DNA from: Klebsiella pneumoniae
GTDB taxonomy: Bacteria; Pseudomonadota; Gammaproteobacteria; Ga0077536
NCBI GenBank assembly: GCA_945861225.1
Contig: CAMATU010000008.1
Location: 1-39,661, forward strand
DNA length: 39,661 nt
Reading direction: 5' to 3'
Shown here: positions 24,921 to 34,829 of the stretch, piece after piece
Position numbering within the stretch: position 1 is the first letter of the stretch
How the letters are laid out: each line of letters begins with the position of its first letter
The notes under the pieces: model-generated
What the model saw: the letters and a program-made list of their open reading frames with translations, nothing else
Databases searched by the model: none
What the model was told of the DNA's origin: nothing
Program-made: the position numbers and the translations under genes

Positions 24921-26693
24921 ATGCGTTCGTGGTTGTTCTCTTCCCACCTTGCGCTTGCGTTGTTGCTGGCGCCGTCCGCGCACGGCGCGCCGCTGACAGT
25001 TGCGGGGACCGTGGTCGATGCGCAGGGCACACCTCTGCCCTATGTCCGGCTGACGCTCTCCGGCGCCGCCGTCGCCCCGCTGACCACCAGCGTGTTTTCC
25101 GTTAAGGACGGCAGATTCAGCGCGACTTTGAAAGACGCGGATCCCGCGCAGATTAAAGTCACGAGCTTCCGCATCGGTTGGCAGGAAAGCGCGCGCGAAG
25201 TCACCCAACTCGCGGGGATCACGCAACTCAAACTGACGATGACGACACTCACCAATGTTGCCGACCAAGTGCCCGCCTCGGCGTGGATCCCCGGGACGCC
25301 AGGTGACCGCGACTTTCATATTTTGATCAACGAATGCGCGGGCTGCCACCAACTAGGCGCGGCACGCGTTAAGCGCTTTGCGCAGAGCTTGGCCGGACAG
25401 CCGTTGGCCACGCGCACCGCTGCGTGGGAGGCGATCGTGCAGTTCATGCGTGCACAGGCCCTGCGGATTGGACCTTCTGGGGATATGCATTTGCGCTGGG
25501 GACTCACTGAAGAAAGCCCGGATTACAAAATGGCGACGGCACCGGAGACCAGTTTCTTCCTGCCGCGGGACATGGAACGCGTGGTGCCTTTCCTCGCCAA
25601 GAACTACCCGACCAGTTTCGATAACTATACGGATTACCACGATATCGAGCGCTTGGGCGAATACGGAGTGACCGCCCAGACCGTGGTCGAGGAATATGCG
25701 TTACCCACTTTCGGCTGGACCCGGGAAGTCAGCATCGCACCAGGTTCCAGAAAAGTTTGGTTCGTGGAACTCGATGCAGATCGGTTGGGCGCCTTGGATC
25801 CTATGAGTGGCACAGTCGAATGGTTCGATGTGCCCGGCGACGGGCCGCAGGGTCCGCATACCTTGAACGCCGACGCCGACGGCAATTTGTGGGTCCCGCT
25901 GGAGGAAAGTTACTCGGTCGGGCGCTTCAACACCCAAAGCCATGAGTGGAAGGTGTATCCACCACCGGCGGGTGTGAAATTTGCGATTACGCATGACACG
26001 GCCATCAACGGCAAACGACAGGTACAGTTTGATGCGCATGGCCGGCTGTGGCTGACACTCGTCGGAATCAATGAATTATGGAGTGTGGACGTCAAATCCA
26101 GCCAGGTGAAACGTTTCCCGATGCCGTTGCCAGAGGGTGAGGAACAGTTTCATGTGTTTATTTATGGAGCGGCCATGGATCCCTCACTCAAGCGTGTGTG
26201 GTGGACCCAACTGCATGGTTCCCTTGGCTCGTTCAATGTGGAAACTGAGAAAGTCGAAAAGATCGTGCCGTTTCCACGTGGCGCCGCGCCGCGCCGCATG
26301 GCCATTGAGGACGACGGCACGCTGTGGGTTCCGCTTTATGGCGAAGGTCAGCTGCTGAAGTTCGATACTAAGCAGGGCGTAGAAGTGGCGCGCTACGATA
26401 TGCCGGATCGCGCTGGCGCTTCCTACTCGATCACGCTCGACAGCAAGCGCCGTGCCGTGTGGGTGGGCACCACAAACTCCGATCGCATTTACCGCTTCGA
26501 TATTGATACCACACGCTGGCGCCACTATCCCCTGCCACGCAAAGAAGCCTTTCTACGCATGATCGAGATTGATCATGAAACCGGTGATCTGTGGACCACC
26601 TACGCCAACCTGCCGATCGGCAAGCGCGATCCAGCGATCTACGGCAACGAGCACGCCAACAATATGATCGTGCGACTGCATCCAGGCGATTGA
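24921..26693 (+). CDS. Exported cytochrome c / Vgb-like beta-propeller fusion
   Basis: 590 residues. In order: a signal peptide (LFSSHLALALLLAPSAHG); a carboxypeptidase-regulatory-like beta domain (VAGTVVDAQGTPLPYVRLTLSG) to about residue 110; a single c-type haem motif CAGCH at 139-143 within a small cytochrome-like domain; then from about 240 a beta-propeller of the virginiamycin B lyase (Vgb) type. The propeller has repeated blades such as DADGNLWVPLEESYSVGRFN, DAHGRLWLTLVGINELW, EDDGTLWVPLYGEGQLLKFD and KRRAVWVGTTNSDRIYRFD. It should be periplasmic. The role is unknown: electron transfer coupled to lactone or ester chemistry is one possibility. It sits in the module 2 operon with GAGG at 8 bases. 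Confidence 0.85.
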   Translation: MRSWLFSSHLALALLLAPSAHGAPLTVAGTVVDAQGTPLPYVRLTLSGAAVAPLTTSVFSVKDGRFSATLKDADPAQIKVTSFRIGWQESAREVTQLAGITQLKLTMTTLTNVADQVPASAWIPGTPGDRDFHILINECAGCHQLGAARVKRFAQSLAGQPLATRTAAWEAIVQFMRAQALRIGPSGDMHLRWGLTEESPDYKMATAPETSFFLPRDMERVVPFLAKNYPTSFDNYTDYHDIERLGEYGVTAQTVVEEYALPTFGWTREVSIAPGSRKVWFVELDADRLGALDPMSGTVEWFDVPGDGPQGPHTLNADADGNLWVPLEESYSVGRFNTQSHEWKVYPPPAGVKFAITHDTAINGKRQVQFDAHGRLWLTLVGINELWSVDVKSSQVKRFPMPLPEGEEQFHVFIYGAAMDPSLKRVWWTQLHGSLGSFNVETEKVEKIVPFPRGAAPRRMAIEDDGTLWVPLYGEGQLLKFDTKQGVEVARYDMPDRAGASYSITLDSKRRAVWVGTTNSDRIYRFDIDTTRWRHYPLPRKEAFLRMIEIDHETGDLWTTYANLPIGKRDPAIYGNEHANNMIVRLHPGD

Positions 26694-26940
26694 GCCTAAG
26701 TAACCGAGTACAAATGCCTCCCACGTGGAAAGCCACAGAAAGCGGAGACTGGTCGGAGCAGCCTCCCGCGCCAGCGAGCCATGGGTGGCAAACAGCGCAG
26801 CGGGGGCGGCAACTGCGCGATTCATGGATGAATTAGCGTAGAGCAGTCTTCTCTTCGGGTAGCGTTCGGCACGGTGGCCGGTATTTGGGCTCCGTTATTT
26901 CGAAACACCAACTAGACCGCGGAACGACGGGCGAAAGCGT

Positions 26941-27573
26941 ATGAGCGAATTAAAGTTTGCGCTGCGATGGGATGAAACACGTTACGACGTGTGCACCGCG
27001 TCGCTTAAGCTCATCGAAATCGCTCTGCGCCAGAGCATTTTCACGCTTGCATTGTTGGGTGTATTGGTGCCGAGTTTCGCGCAGGAAATTTCTGCGCTCG
27101 AAGATGAGGCTGAGGTCTTTACGCAAGGAGATCTTCAAGTTACGGATCCCTGGGCGGCAAGCGCAATCGGCAACGCGCACGCAGCACAAGTCTTCTTCGA
27201 GTTTCGCAATCGTGGCACCGCCGCCGATCAATTGCTGGACGCCCGTACCCCTCTCGCCAGCGGGCACGCCTTACGCCTGGTGACCCAGGTCAATGGACAA
27301 CCCAAGCTCCGTACACTCCAGGTGATTGAGATTCCTGCAGGCGGTGACTCCTTCGAGTTGAGCCGACATGGTTACTATATTGAGCTCACGGGATTAACGG
27401 TCCCACTCACCATGGGCAAACGATTTTCGCTGTTGCTAACATTCAAGCGCGCTGGTCGGATGACGGTCGAGGTGACCAGTCGATTTCACTCACCGAAGTT
27501 GACTCGCCGCATTCGTGATGCCGCGCGCCGCGGAGATGTTGTGGAACTAAATCGTCTGCGCGAGTCGCCTTGA
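26941..27573 (+). CDS. PCu(A)C-like periplasmic protein lacking copper ligands
   Basis: 210 residues. A hydrophobic stretch at about 30-47 (IFTLALLGVLVPSFAQ) serves as a signal peptide after an unusually long N-terminal extension, so the true start may lie further in. The main domain follows the PCu(A)C copper chaperone pattern: LQVTDPWAASAIGNAHAAQVFFEFRNRG, then LRTLQVIEIPAGGDSFELSRHGYYIELTGLTVPLTMGKRFSLLLTFKRAG. The family's copper-binding His-Met residues are absent: the first His/Met pair is replaced in LVTQVNGQPKLRTLQ and the HxM element reads HGY. The C-terminal tail RRIRDAARRGDVVELNRLRES resembles the start of an ankyrin repeat. Copper transfer is therefore unlikely. Confidence 0.7.
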   Translation: MSELKFALRWDETRYDVCTASLKLIEIALRQSIFTLALLGVLVPSFAQEISALEDEAEVFTQGDLQVTDPWAASAIGNAHAAQVFFEFRNRGTAADQLLDARTPLASGHALRLVTQVNGQPKLRTLQVIEIPAGGDSFELSRHGYYIELTGLTVPLTMGKRFSLLLTFKRAGRMTVEVTSRFHSPKLTRRIRDAARRGDVVELNRLRESP

Positions 27574-27594
27574 AGTGTTGCCCGCAAACGCCTG

Positions 27595-27909
27595 TCAAGA
27601 CATCTCAATATAAAGATTACCGTTTTCGTCGAGCACGACCGGATAGGCCTTGATCGCCACCTGGCACGGCGCGGCAGTCGGCATACCAGAGCGAATATCG
27701 AATTTTCCAAGATGGAAAGGGCACACGATCTCGCCATCTTCGATATCTCCCTCTGCGAGACTGGCTTCGCCATGCGAGCAGAGATCGTCCGTCGCGAAGA
27801 AGCCGTCCACGAGATGATAAAGCGCGATCGGCGGCCGTCCTTCCAGCACAATTTGCCGCACCGAGTTGGGCGGGACATCGGCGGCCCGGCCGAGCGGAAC
27901 ATACGGCAT
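27595..27909 (-). CDS. Rieske [2Fe-2S] ferredoxin
   Basis: 104 residues, the usual size of Rieske-type ferredoxins of ring-hydroxylating oxygenases. Ligands are Cys44/His46 (CSHGEASLAEG) and Cys63/His66 (CPFHLGKFD). The C-terminal FDIRSGMPTAAPCQVAIKAYPV is the common AndAb/BphA3-type ending. It would carry electrons from a flavin reductase to a Rieske oxygenase. It points toward the isocitrate dehydrogenase side and is not in an operon with any oxygenase here. It is the only such carrier in the window and may serve one or all three alpha subunits (inference). Confidence 0.92.
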   Translation of the reverse strand: MPYVPLGRAADVPPNSVRQIVLEGRPPIALYHLVDGFFATDDLCSHGEASLAEGDIEDGEIVCPFHLGKFDIRSGMPTAAPCQVAIKAYPVVLDENGNLYIEMS

Positions 27910-28013
27910 CGCTAGACCGTCATCTCCAGCAAAAAGACGCCTTTTTGCGTGGAAAATACCAGACGTAGTGAACGTTCAGTCATGCAATAAGGATGAGCAG
28001 GAGGAGCGCCCGC

Positions 28014-30251
<2,238 letters not shown>

Positions 30252-30402
30252 GAGAAAAGGTCTCCTTGATGTGGCGCTGGATGGCGCGGCTGGCGCTATG
30301 CCATTTCTTTATTGGTCTCGCCCGTTGTGCCCGGAGTATGGCCAGGACACCCCGGCATTGTAACGCCGCGCTGCGCGCGGAATGAATGACCTGGCGCAAT
30401 AG

Positions 30403-32214
30403 CTAATGCACCGCCTCCTGTAAGGCAGTGACGATTCGCGCAACGGTGTCCTGATTTTCATACGGGAAGCGCTCTCGCACATTCGCGAGTGTGAAGTGCG
30501 GACTGATGCGGAGAATTTCACGGTATGCGGCGCGGGCGGCGTCGCCGCGTCCCGCTTCGCTATGGATCACCGCCAGCATGAAATGCGCCGTGACGTGATC
30601 CGGATTACGCGTGATGACGCGCTTGAACGTCGCGATCGCTTCCTCCGTGCGGCCGATAAAGTAATACGCTTGACCCAGCCCCCACAGATACGACGGGGGA
30701 TAGCGTGGATTCAGTCGCATCGCCTGTTCAATATAGGGCAGCGCCTCGTGCGCGCGACCGGCGAAGCACAGAATTTCGCCGAGTGTGTCCAGCGCATCCG
30801 CCGAATTTGGGTCGAGCTCAACGGCGCGTTGCGCGGCGACAATGGCCTGGGCATGCTCCTTGGCCCCGAGATGGGCGTAGGCGAGCGTCTCAAACGCGAT
30901 TGATAAAGTGTCGTCAAGCGCCACTGCGCGCGCGGCGAGACTAAACAATTGTGCGCTAGCCTGGTCACGGTCTTCCCACTGAAACGCCGACGCGGTGAGG
31001 TAGGTCCGCCCGAGCATCGCGCACGCCGCGGCAAAGCGTGGATCGAGCGCCAGCGCGCGCTCGAATAACTGTCTGGCTTGCAGGTTGGCATTACGCGCGC
31101 GCTGCCCGTGCCGCTCAAGACCGCGCAGGAAACAATCGTACGCCTCGAGATTGCTCGTCGGTGCGTTACCGATGCTCGCTTGCTCGCCCTGCGTCAAGGT
31201 GACCTGTAACGCGGCGACAATCTTCTGCGTCACCTCGTCCTGCACGGCAAACACATCCTCCAGCTCACGGTCATAGCGCTCAGACCACAGTTGATAGCTC
31301 GTCGCGGCCTCGCTCAGCTGCGCGGTGATCCGTACGCGCTTATTCGCCTTGCGCACGCTGCCTTCCAGCAGATAACGCACGCCAAGCTCTTTACTGATGG
31401 TGTCGGGTCGCGTGGCTGTCCCCTTGTACTGGAACGCGGAATTACGCGAAATGACAAATAGGCCGGAGATTTTTGAGAGATCGGTGATCAGATCCTCGCT
31501 GATGCCGTCACTGAAATATTCCTGCTCCGGATCGCCGCTCGAGTTTAAAAAAGGCAGGACTACTATCGAGGGCTTGTCCGGCATCACCAGCGGCGCCGCT
31601 GGAAGTTCGGCCGGGGCCGCGGCCGCCGATAAATTTGTGGATTCGGTGACCACCCGGAAGGCACGGATAGGGCGCGCGATGTTTTTAAACGTCTGCTCGC
31701 CGAGGTCGAGAAATTGCAGCGGCAACTTGTTCTCAACCTGTTCGTGCACTGCGCTCGAAACACAAATTCCACCACCCTCGGCTAACGCTTCGAGCCGCGC
31801 GGCGATATTGACCCCATCACCATAAATGCGCTCACCCTCAACGATGACATCCCCCACATTAATCCCAATTCGATATTCCATGCGCTCGGCCACGGCGAGC
31901 GGATCGTTCTGCAATTTAAGTTCGCGCTGAATATCCACCGCACTTTGCAGCGCATCGACTGCGCTGCCGAAATCCGCCAGTAAGTTATCGCCCGGCGAGT
32001 CGATAACGCGTCCGCGATAGTTCTCGATGAGCAGCGTGATCCGTGACCGATAGTCCGCCAACCGGCGAATCGTCGTCACCTCATCCACACTCATCAGGCG
32101 ACTATACCCTTTGACATCCGCGCTTAAGATGGCGGTCAACTTGCGCATCACGGTCGGCGAGTTAGGCGGCGCGGATTCGTTCACGGTGCTTGACCATATG
32201 ATCTTCTGGGACAT
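30403..32214 (-). CDS. Class III adenylate/guanylate cyclase with TPR repeats
   Basis: 603 residues. The catalytic domain spans about 22-190: metal-binding Asp33 (ILSADVKGYSRLM) and Asp76 (SPGDNLLADFGS), with the transition-state pair Asn136/Arg140 (VNIAARLEAL), so it looks active. A TolB-like segment follows (PSIVVLPFLNSSGDPEQEYFSDGISEDLITDLS) that in this family links cyclase and repeat parts. From about 345 to the end there are several TPR units (FERALALDPRFAAACAMLGRTY, AQRAVELDPNSADALDTLGEIL, EQAMRLNPRYPPSYLWGLGQAY). It is soluble with no membrane helices. It likely makes cAMP in response to a protein partner. No clear Shine-Dalgarno sequence is visible, and a start at residue 23 is possible. 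Confidence 0.92.
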   Translation of the reverse strand: MSQKIIWSSTVNESAPPNSPTVMRKLTAILSADVKGYSRLMSVDEVTTIRRLADYRSRITLLIENYRGRVIDSPGDNLLADFGSAVDALQSAVDIQRELKLQNDPLAVAERMEYRIGINVGDVIVEGERIYGDGVNIAARLEALAEGGGICVSSAVHEQVENKLPLQFLDLGEQTFKNIARPIRAFRVVTESTNLSAAAAPAELPAAPLVMPDKPSIVVLPFLNSSGDPEQEYFSDGISEDLITDLSKISGLFVISRNSAFQYKGTATRPDTISKELGVRYLLEGSVRKANKRVRITAQLSEAATSYQLWSERYDRELEDVFAVQDEVTQKIVAALQVTLTQGEQASIGNAPTSNLEAYDCFLRGLERHGQRARNANLQARQLFERALALDPRFAAACAMLGRTYLTASAFQWEDRDQASAQLFSLAARAVALDDTLSIAFETLAYAHLGAKEHAQAIVAAQRAVELDPNSADALDTLGEILCFAGRAHEALPYIEQAMRLNPRYPPSYLWGLGQAYYFIGRTEEAIATFKRVITRNPDHVTAHFMLAVIHSEAGRGDAARAAYREILRISPHFTLANVRERFPYENQDTVARIVTALQEAVH

Positions 32215-32355
32215 TCATCGTTTAGCCGCAGGATGCGCTACCGCAGACCATCAAGAATAGCGTCCATCCATGACATTGCACGGTCTTGAATTTTGCAAAA
32301 AGACCAGTTTCCATCGTGTCCTAGTGACGAATTGCTGAGGTTCTTCACCGGTAAC

Positions 32356-33411
32356 TCAGACCGATGCGGCGAGTCGGTACAAAGTCCCCACGACGCTCGG
32401 CGCGTAGCAAGCCGGTGCGAAAGCCTTCGCTAATTCGACCTTCGCGCGCCATCCAGTGCAATGACCAGGCGCGACGATCTGCGGATTGATGCGGGTCGCA
32501 AGATCCCGCACGGTATCGTCGATCCGCTGCTCCATGATCTTTCCGGCTAGATGATAGCCTCCGAGCACCAGATCGATTGGCGTCCCAGGAAAGGTGTCCT
32601 TTGCGTCCAGGCACGCATTCACGATCCCGGCGTGCGAGCACGCCGAAAAAACACTGACTCCGCGGCCTCGCACGCGCGCGGCAACGAAACGTTCGTCCAT
32701 GATTAGTGGGTCCGCTTCCAGTCGTTCGCCGCGAATCGAGTGATGACCCGCGAGGCCTGTTTCATAGGCAGTGACGCGCGGAATCGCGCCGCTGCTGAAA
32801 AAGAAACCGCCACCTAACAAGTGCGCGTCGGCGGCTTTAATCACTTGACCGCCCGCGGCTTCGATCGCCGCGAAAGTCGGTTCAACCGGTAACAGAATCA
32901 ATGTACCGTTGGCCGTCATCAACCCTCGTTGATCGGGGCGGTCAGGATGGAGATCCACCACCAGAGGCGCAGCTTGACCGGCACTTCGGCGCGCGGCCGC
33001 GATAGCCGCGACGACCTCCGGGAAACCGCCGCTGTGATCGAAGTGCCAGTGGGAGAGAAACACACATTCAATACTCGCGAGATCAAGATCGAGATGTCGC
33101 GCATTTTCCAACCACACCGCGGGATAGGGACCGACATCGAACAGAATGCGGTGTGTTTCTGCGCCACGTCGACCGGTCAGGAGCACGGATAACCCATGAC
33201 ATGCGCAGCACAAATGATCGAACACCACTTTGCATTCGTGCCCATCCTGAACCCGCTGTGAGGGCATGCGCGCAGCGAGGTGCACGGCCTCTGGAATTTG
33301 CGGAATGCCCTCATTGACGCTCGACAGCGTATCCGTTTCATTATCGACCACCACCAGAACGTCCAGTGCATCGAGTTCGGCGAGGTCGGTGGCGACATTC
33401 GCGAAGGTCAT
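32356..33411 (-). CDS. MBL-fold metallo-hydrolase
   Basis: 351 residues with AAGGAG 8 bases before the ATG. The metallo-beta-lactamase signature HWHFDH is at 121-126 (LSHWHFDHSGGF), and further ligands appear in FSACSHAGIVN, LVLGGYHLAG and IVAPGHCTGW. The layout, with FDVGPYPAVWLENARHLDLDL before the motif, is that of the group often named after the methanopterin-related phosphate synthase. That name overstates what is known: the family acts on diverse esters, phosphates or lactones. A Cys-rich DHLCCACHGL precedes the fold. It stands alone, divergent from the scar region at 33.6 kb. Confidence 0.9.
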   Translation of the reverse strand: MTFANVATDLAELDALDVLVVVDNETDTLSSVNEGIPQIPEAVHLAARMPSQRVQDGHECKVVFDHLCCACHGLSVLLTGRRGAETHRILFDVGPYPAVWLENARHLDLDLASIECVFLSHWHFDHSGGFPEVVAAIAAARRSAGQAAPLVVDLHPDRPDQRGLMTANGTLILLPVEPTFAAIEAAGGQVIKAADAHLLGGGFFFSSGAIPRVTAYETGLAGHHSIRGERLEADPLIMDERFVAARVRGRGVSVFSACSHAGIVNACLDAKDTFPGTPIDLVLGGYHLAGKIMEQRIDDTVRDLATRINPQIVAPGHCTGWRAKVELAKAFAPACYAPSVVGTLYRLAASV

Positions 33412-33616
33412 GCCGGTCTCTCCTTAGGTAGTCTCACAATTTAGATATCACCCTGGCACACGTCGCGCGGCCGCGGGATGAATCGCCATCCGCCGCATCG
33501 GGGCAACGTGACTTATACGCTGAATTGTATCGGACCGACCGCGCTTAGGGTGTTTTGAACTGGGTCGACCCTGGTAGGTCGTGAAGGCAGATCAATTCCG
33601 TAGCCATGCGCTCAAA

Positions 33617-33843
33617 GGGCATCTCGGGTATTGGGTGGTGGCGACGACGGATCCGACGCGTGGCGCGGAGGGGGCCAGTCTCTTTTACGTGCCGGCGGGA
33701 CGCCCCCGGACTCGAATTTTCGAATCCGTATCAGAAGATGGGCTTCTCCTGGACGGAATCGAACTTGGACATCTGGTTCAACCAAGTGCGGATCCCGAAA
33801 CGGTATCGCATCGATACGCAGCCGGGTCAGGGTGCGCACCTCA
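33617..33843 (+). pseudogene. Acyl-CoA dehydrogenase remnant, frameshifted
   Basis: Two short pieces in neighbouring frames read together like the middle of an acyl-CoA dehydrogenase. First comes [24 protein letters not shown] (frame of 33617). Then, after a one-base shift near 33705, comes [18 protein letters not shown], continuing [21 protein letters not shown]. The second piece fits the family's PG-(T/E)...MG-...D-(I/V)-F--VR-P strand. Both ends are missing: nothing similar precedes it, and the IS3-type transposase begins at about 33845. It is a dead fragment. The steroid and fatty-acid degradation genes nearby would be natural company for the parent gene. Confidence 0.65.
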
Positions 33844-33844
33844 T

Positions 33845-34312
33845 CAATGGATTACCTACTTGTGGACCGATGAAGGCTGGCTTTACCTGGCCACGGTCAT
33901 CGATCTCTACTCACGTCGCGTGGTGGGCTGGGCGATGTCAGAGCGTATGACCGCAAAGTTGGTGTGCGACGCGCTCCAGATGGCGCTGTGGCGCTGCCAT
34001 AAGCCGCGTGGCGTTATCGTGCATTCAGATCGTGGCAGCCAGTACTGCTCTGCCGTTTACCGGGCCTTGCTCGACCGGCACGGCTTGCTATGCAGTATGA
34101 GCGGCACCGGCAACTGTTACGACAATGCTTGCGCGGAGAGCTTCTTTCATACCCTGAAGGTTGAAGCGATCCATGGCGAGCGCTTCCCCACTCGGCAGCT
34201 CATGCGAGAAACTGTCTTTGAATATATCGAGGTAGATTACAATCGAACTCGCCGACATAGCGCCAACGGCTACCTCAGCCCAGAAGCGTTTGAGGCACAA
34301 CAAGTCGCTTAA
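33845..34312 (+). pseudogene. IS3-family transposase (OrfB), 5'-truncated
   Basis: About 155 residues from [30 protein letters not shown] to the stop at 34312. The integrase core has the second acid in [13 protein letters not shown] and the catalytic Glu in [18 protein letters not shown], with the family ending [19 protein letters not shown]. Full-length OrfB has about 275-290 residues and begins its core with W-x-x-D-I-T-Y; here the sequence starts exactly after that Asp, fused to the dehydrogenase remnant. The first catalytic acid and the whole N-terminal part are lost, so it is inactive. The longer open frame back to 33581 is a chance fusion. Confidence 0.88.
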
Positions 34313-34343
34313 CCAGATGTCCACTGAAGGCGGGCAGGATCAT
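33845..34343 (+). mobile_element. IS3-family element remnant with right inverted repeat
   Basis: The truncated transposase is followed 5 bases after its stop by TGTCCACTGAAGGCGGGCAG and then GATCA (34319-34343), which has the form of the right inverted repeat of IS3-type elements. The left half, OrfA and the left repeat are absent. The right end abuts the broken GlcG-like gene. Confidence 0.7.
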
Positions 34344-34569
34344 CACGTCGCGCACCATGTCTGTCGGACGCTGGAACGCAACGGCAGTCCAAGCTTTACT
34401 TTTCCGCGATCAGAATGTTCGCGATGCGGCCCTTGTCAGGGCGCAATGCGCCTCGCAGATTCCCGCCAAAATCGACTACTGCAATGGAACTTGGTCGTGC
34501 GACGGATTGGGCATATGTCACGCCCTCTTTAAGCAATGTTTCGACTTCGGATAAGGTGAGTTCACGCAT
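34344..34569 (-). pseudogene. GlcG/HbpS-like haem-binding family gene, broken
   Basis: A strong ribosome binding site (AGGAGG, 6 bases) precedes the ATG at 34569. The frame reads MRELTLSEVETLLKEGVTYA and, a little on, SSIAVVDFGGNLRGALRPDKG and IANILIAEK before a TAA at 34396. This is the N-terminal half of the GlcG/HbpS (DUF336) family (LTL-EA---, AVVDAGG-L). One base out of frame it resumes as KAWTAVAFQRPTDMVRDVMI, the family's next segment, so a single-base frameshift broke it. That segment runs into the IS3 right end, which removed the C-terminal half. The 260 bases upstream, to the DUF1302 gene, show nothing else I can support. Confidence 0.72.
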
Positions 34570-34829
34570 TAGACCCTCCTATAAAAAGCCGTACGTTATT
34601 CTTTCAAGACCAACTTCTAGCTGATGCATAAGAACGATGAACATTAATGGGAACCCAGGACCAACCGCAGATCGAAATAACGTCGCGGAAAACTCGGCTT
34701 TCCAGGGTGGTTATCCACCTGTTCGTGTGCGAACTCGCCCTCTCCTCACCACTCAGGAACGCCGTCCCGGTGTGCGCGATAGGCACTCCTTATGTTATCG
34801 ATATTCAATCACTTCTTAGGTAGCAACTC

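Noticed and set aside
26694-26940. A minus-strand frame in the spacer after the propeller gene
   Set aside because: It runs antisense into the propeller gene, has no ribosome site and no recognisable domain; the spacer shows nothing else I can support.
30366-30380. A perfect hairpin CCGCGC-TGC-GCGCGG-like structure after the cyclase gene, as a terminator
   Set aside because: No run of T follows in either direction, so it does not meet the form of an intrinsic terminator.
33581-33844. Treating the whole open frame 33581-34312 as one transposase
   Set aside because: The first 88 residues are not transposase-like and instead contain acyl-CoA dehydrogenase segments in two frames.
34604-34786. 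A 60-residue minus-strand frame between the GlcG-like remnant and the DUF1302 gene
   Set aside because: It has no family similarity that I recognise, poor start context and atypical composition.
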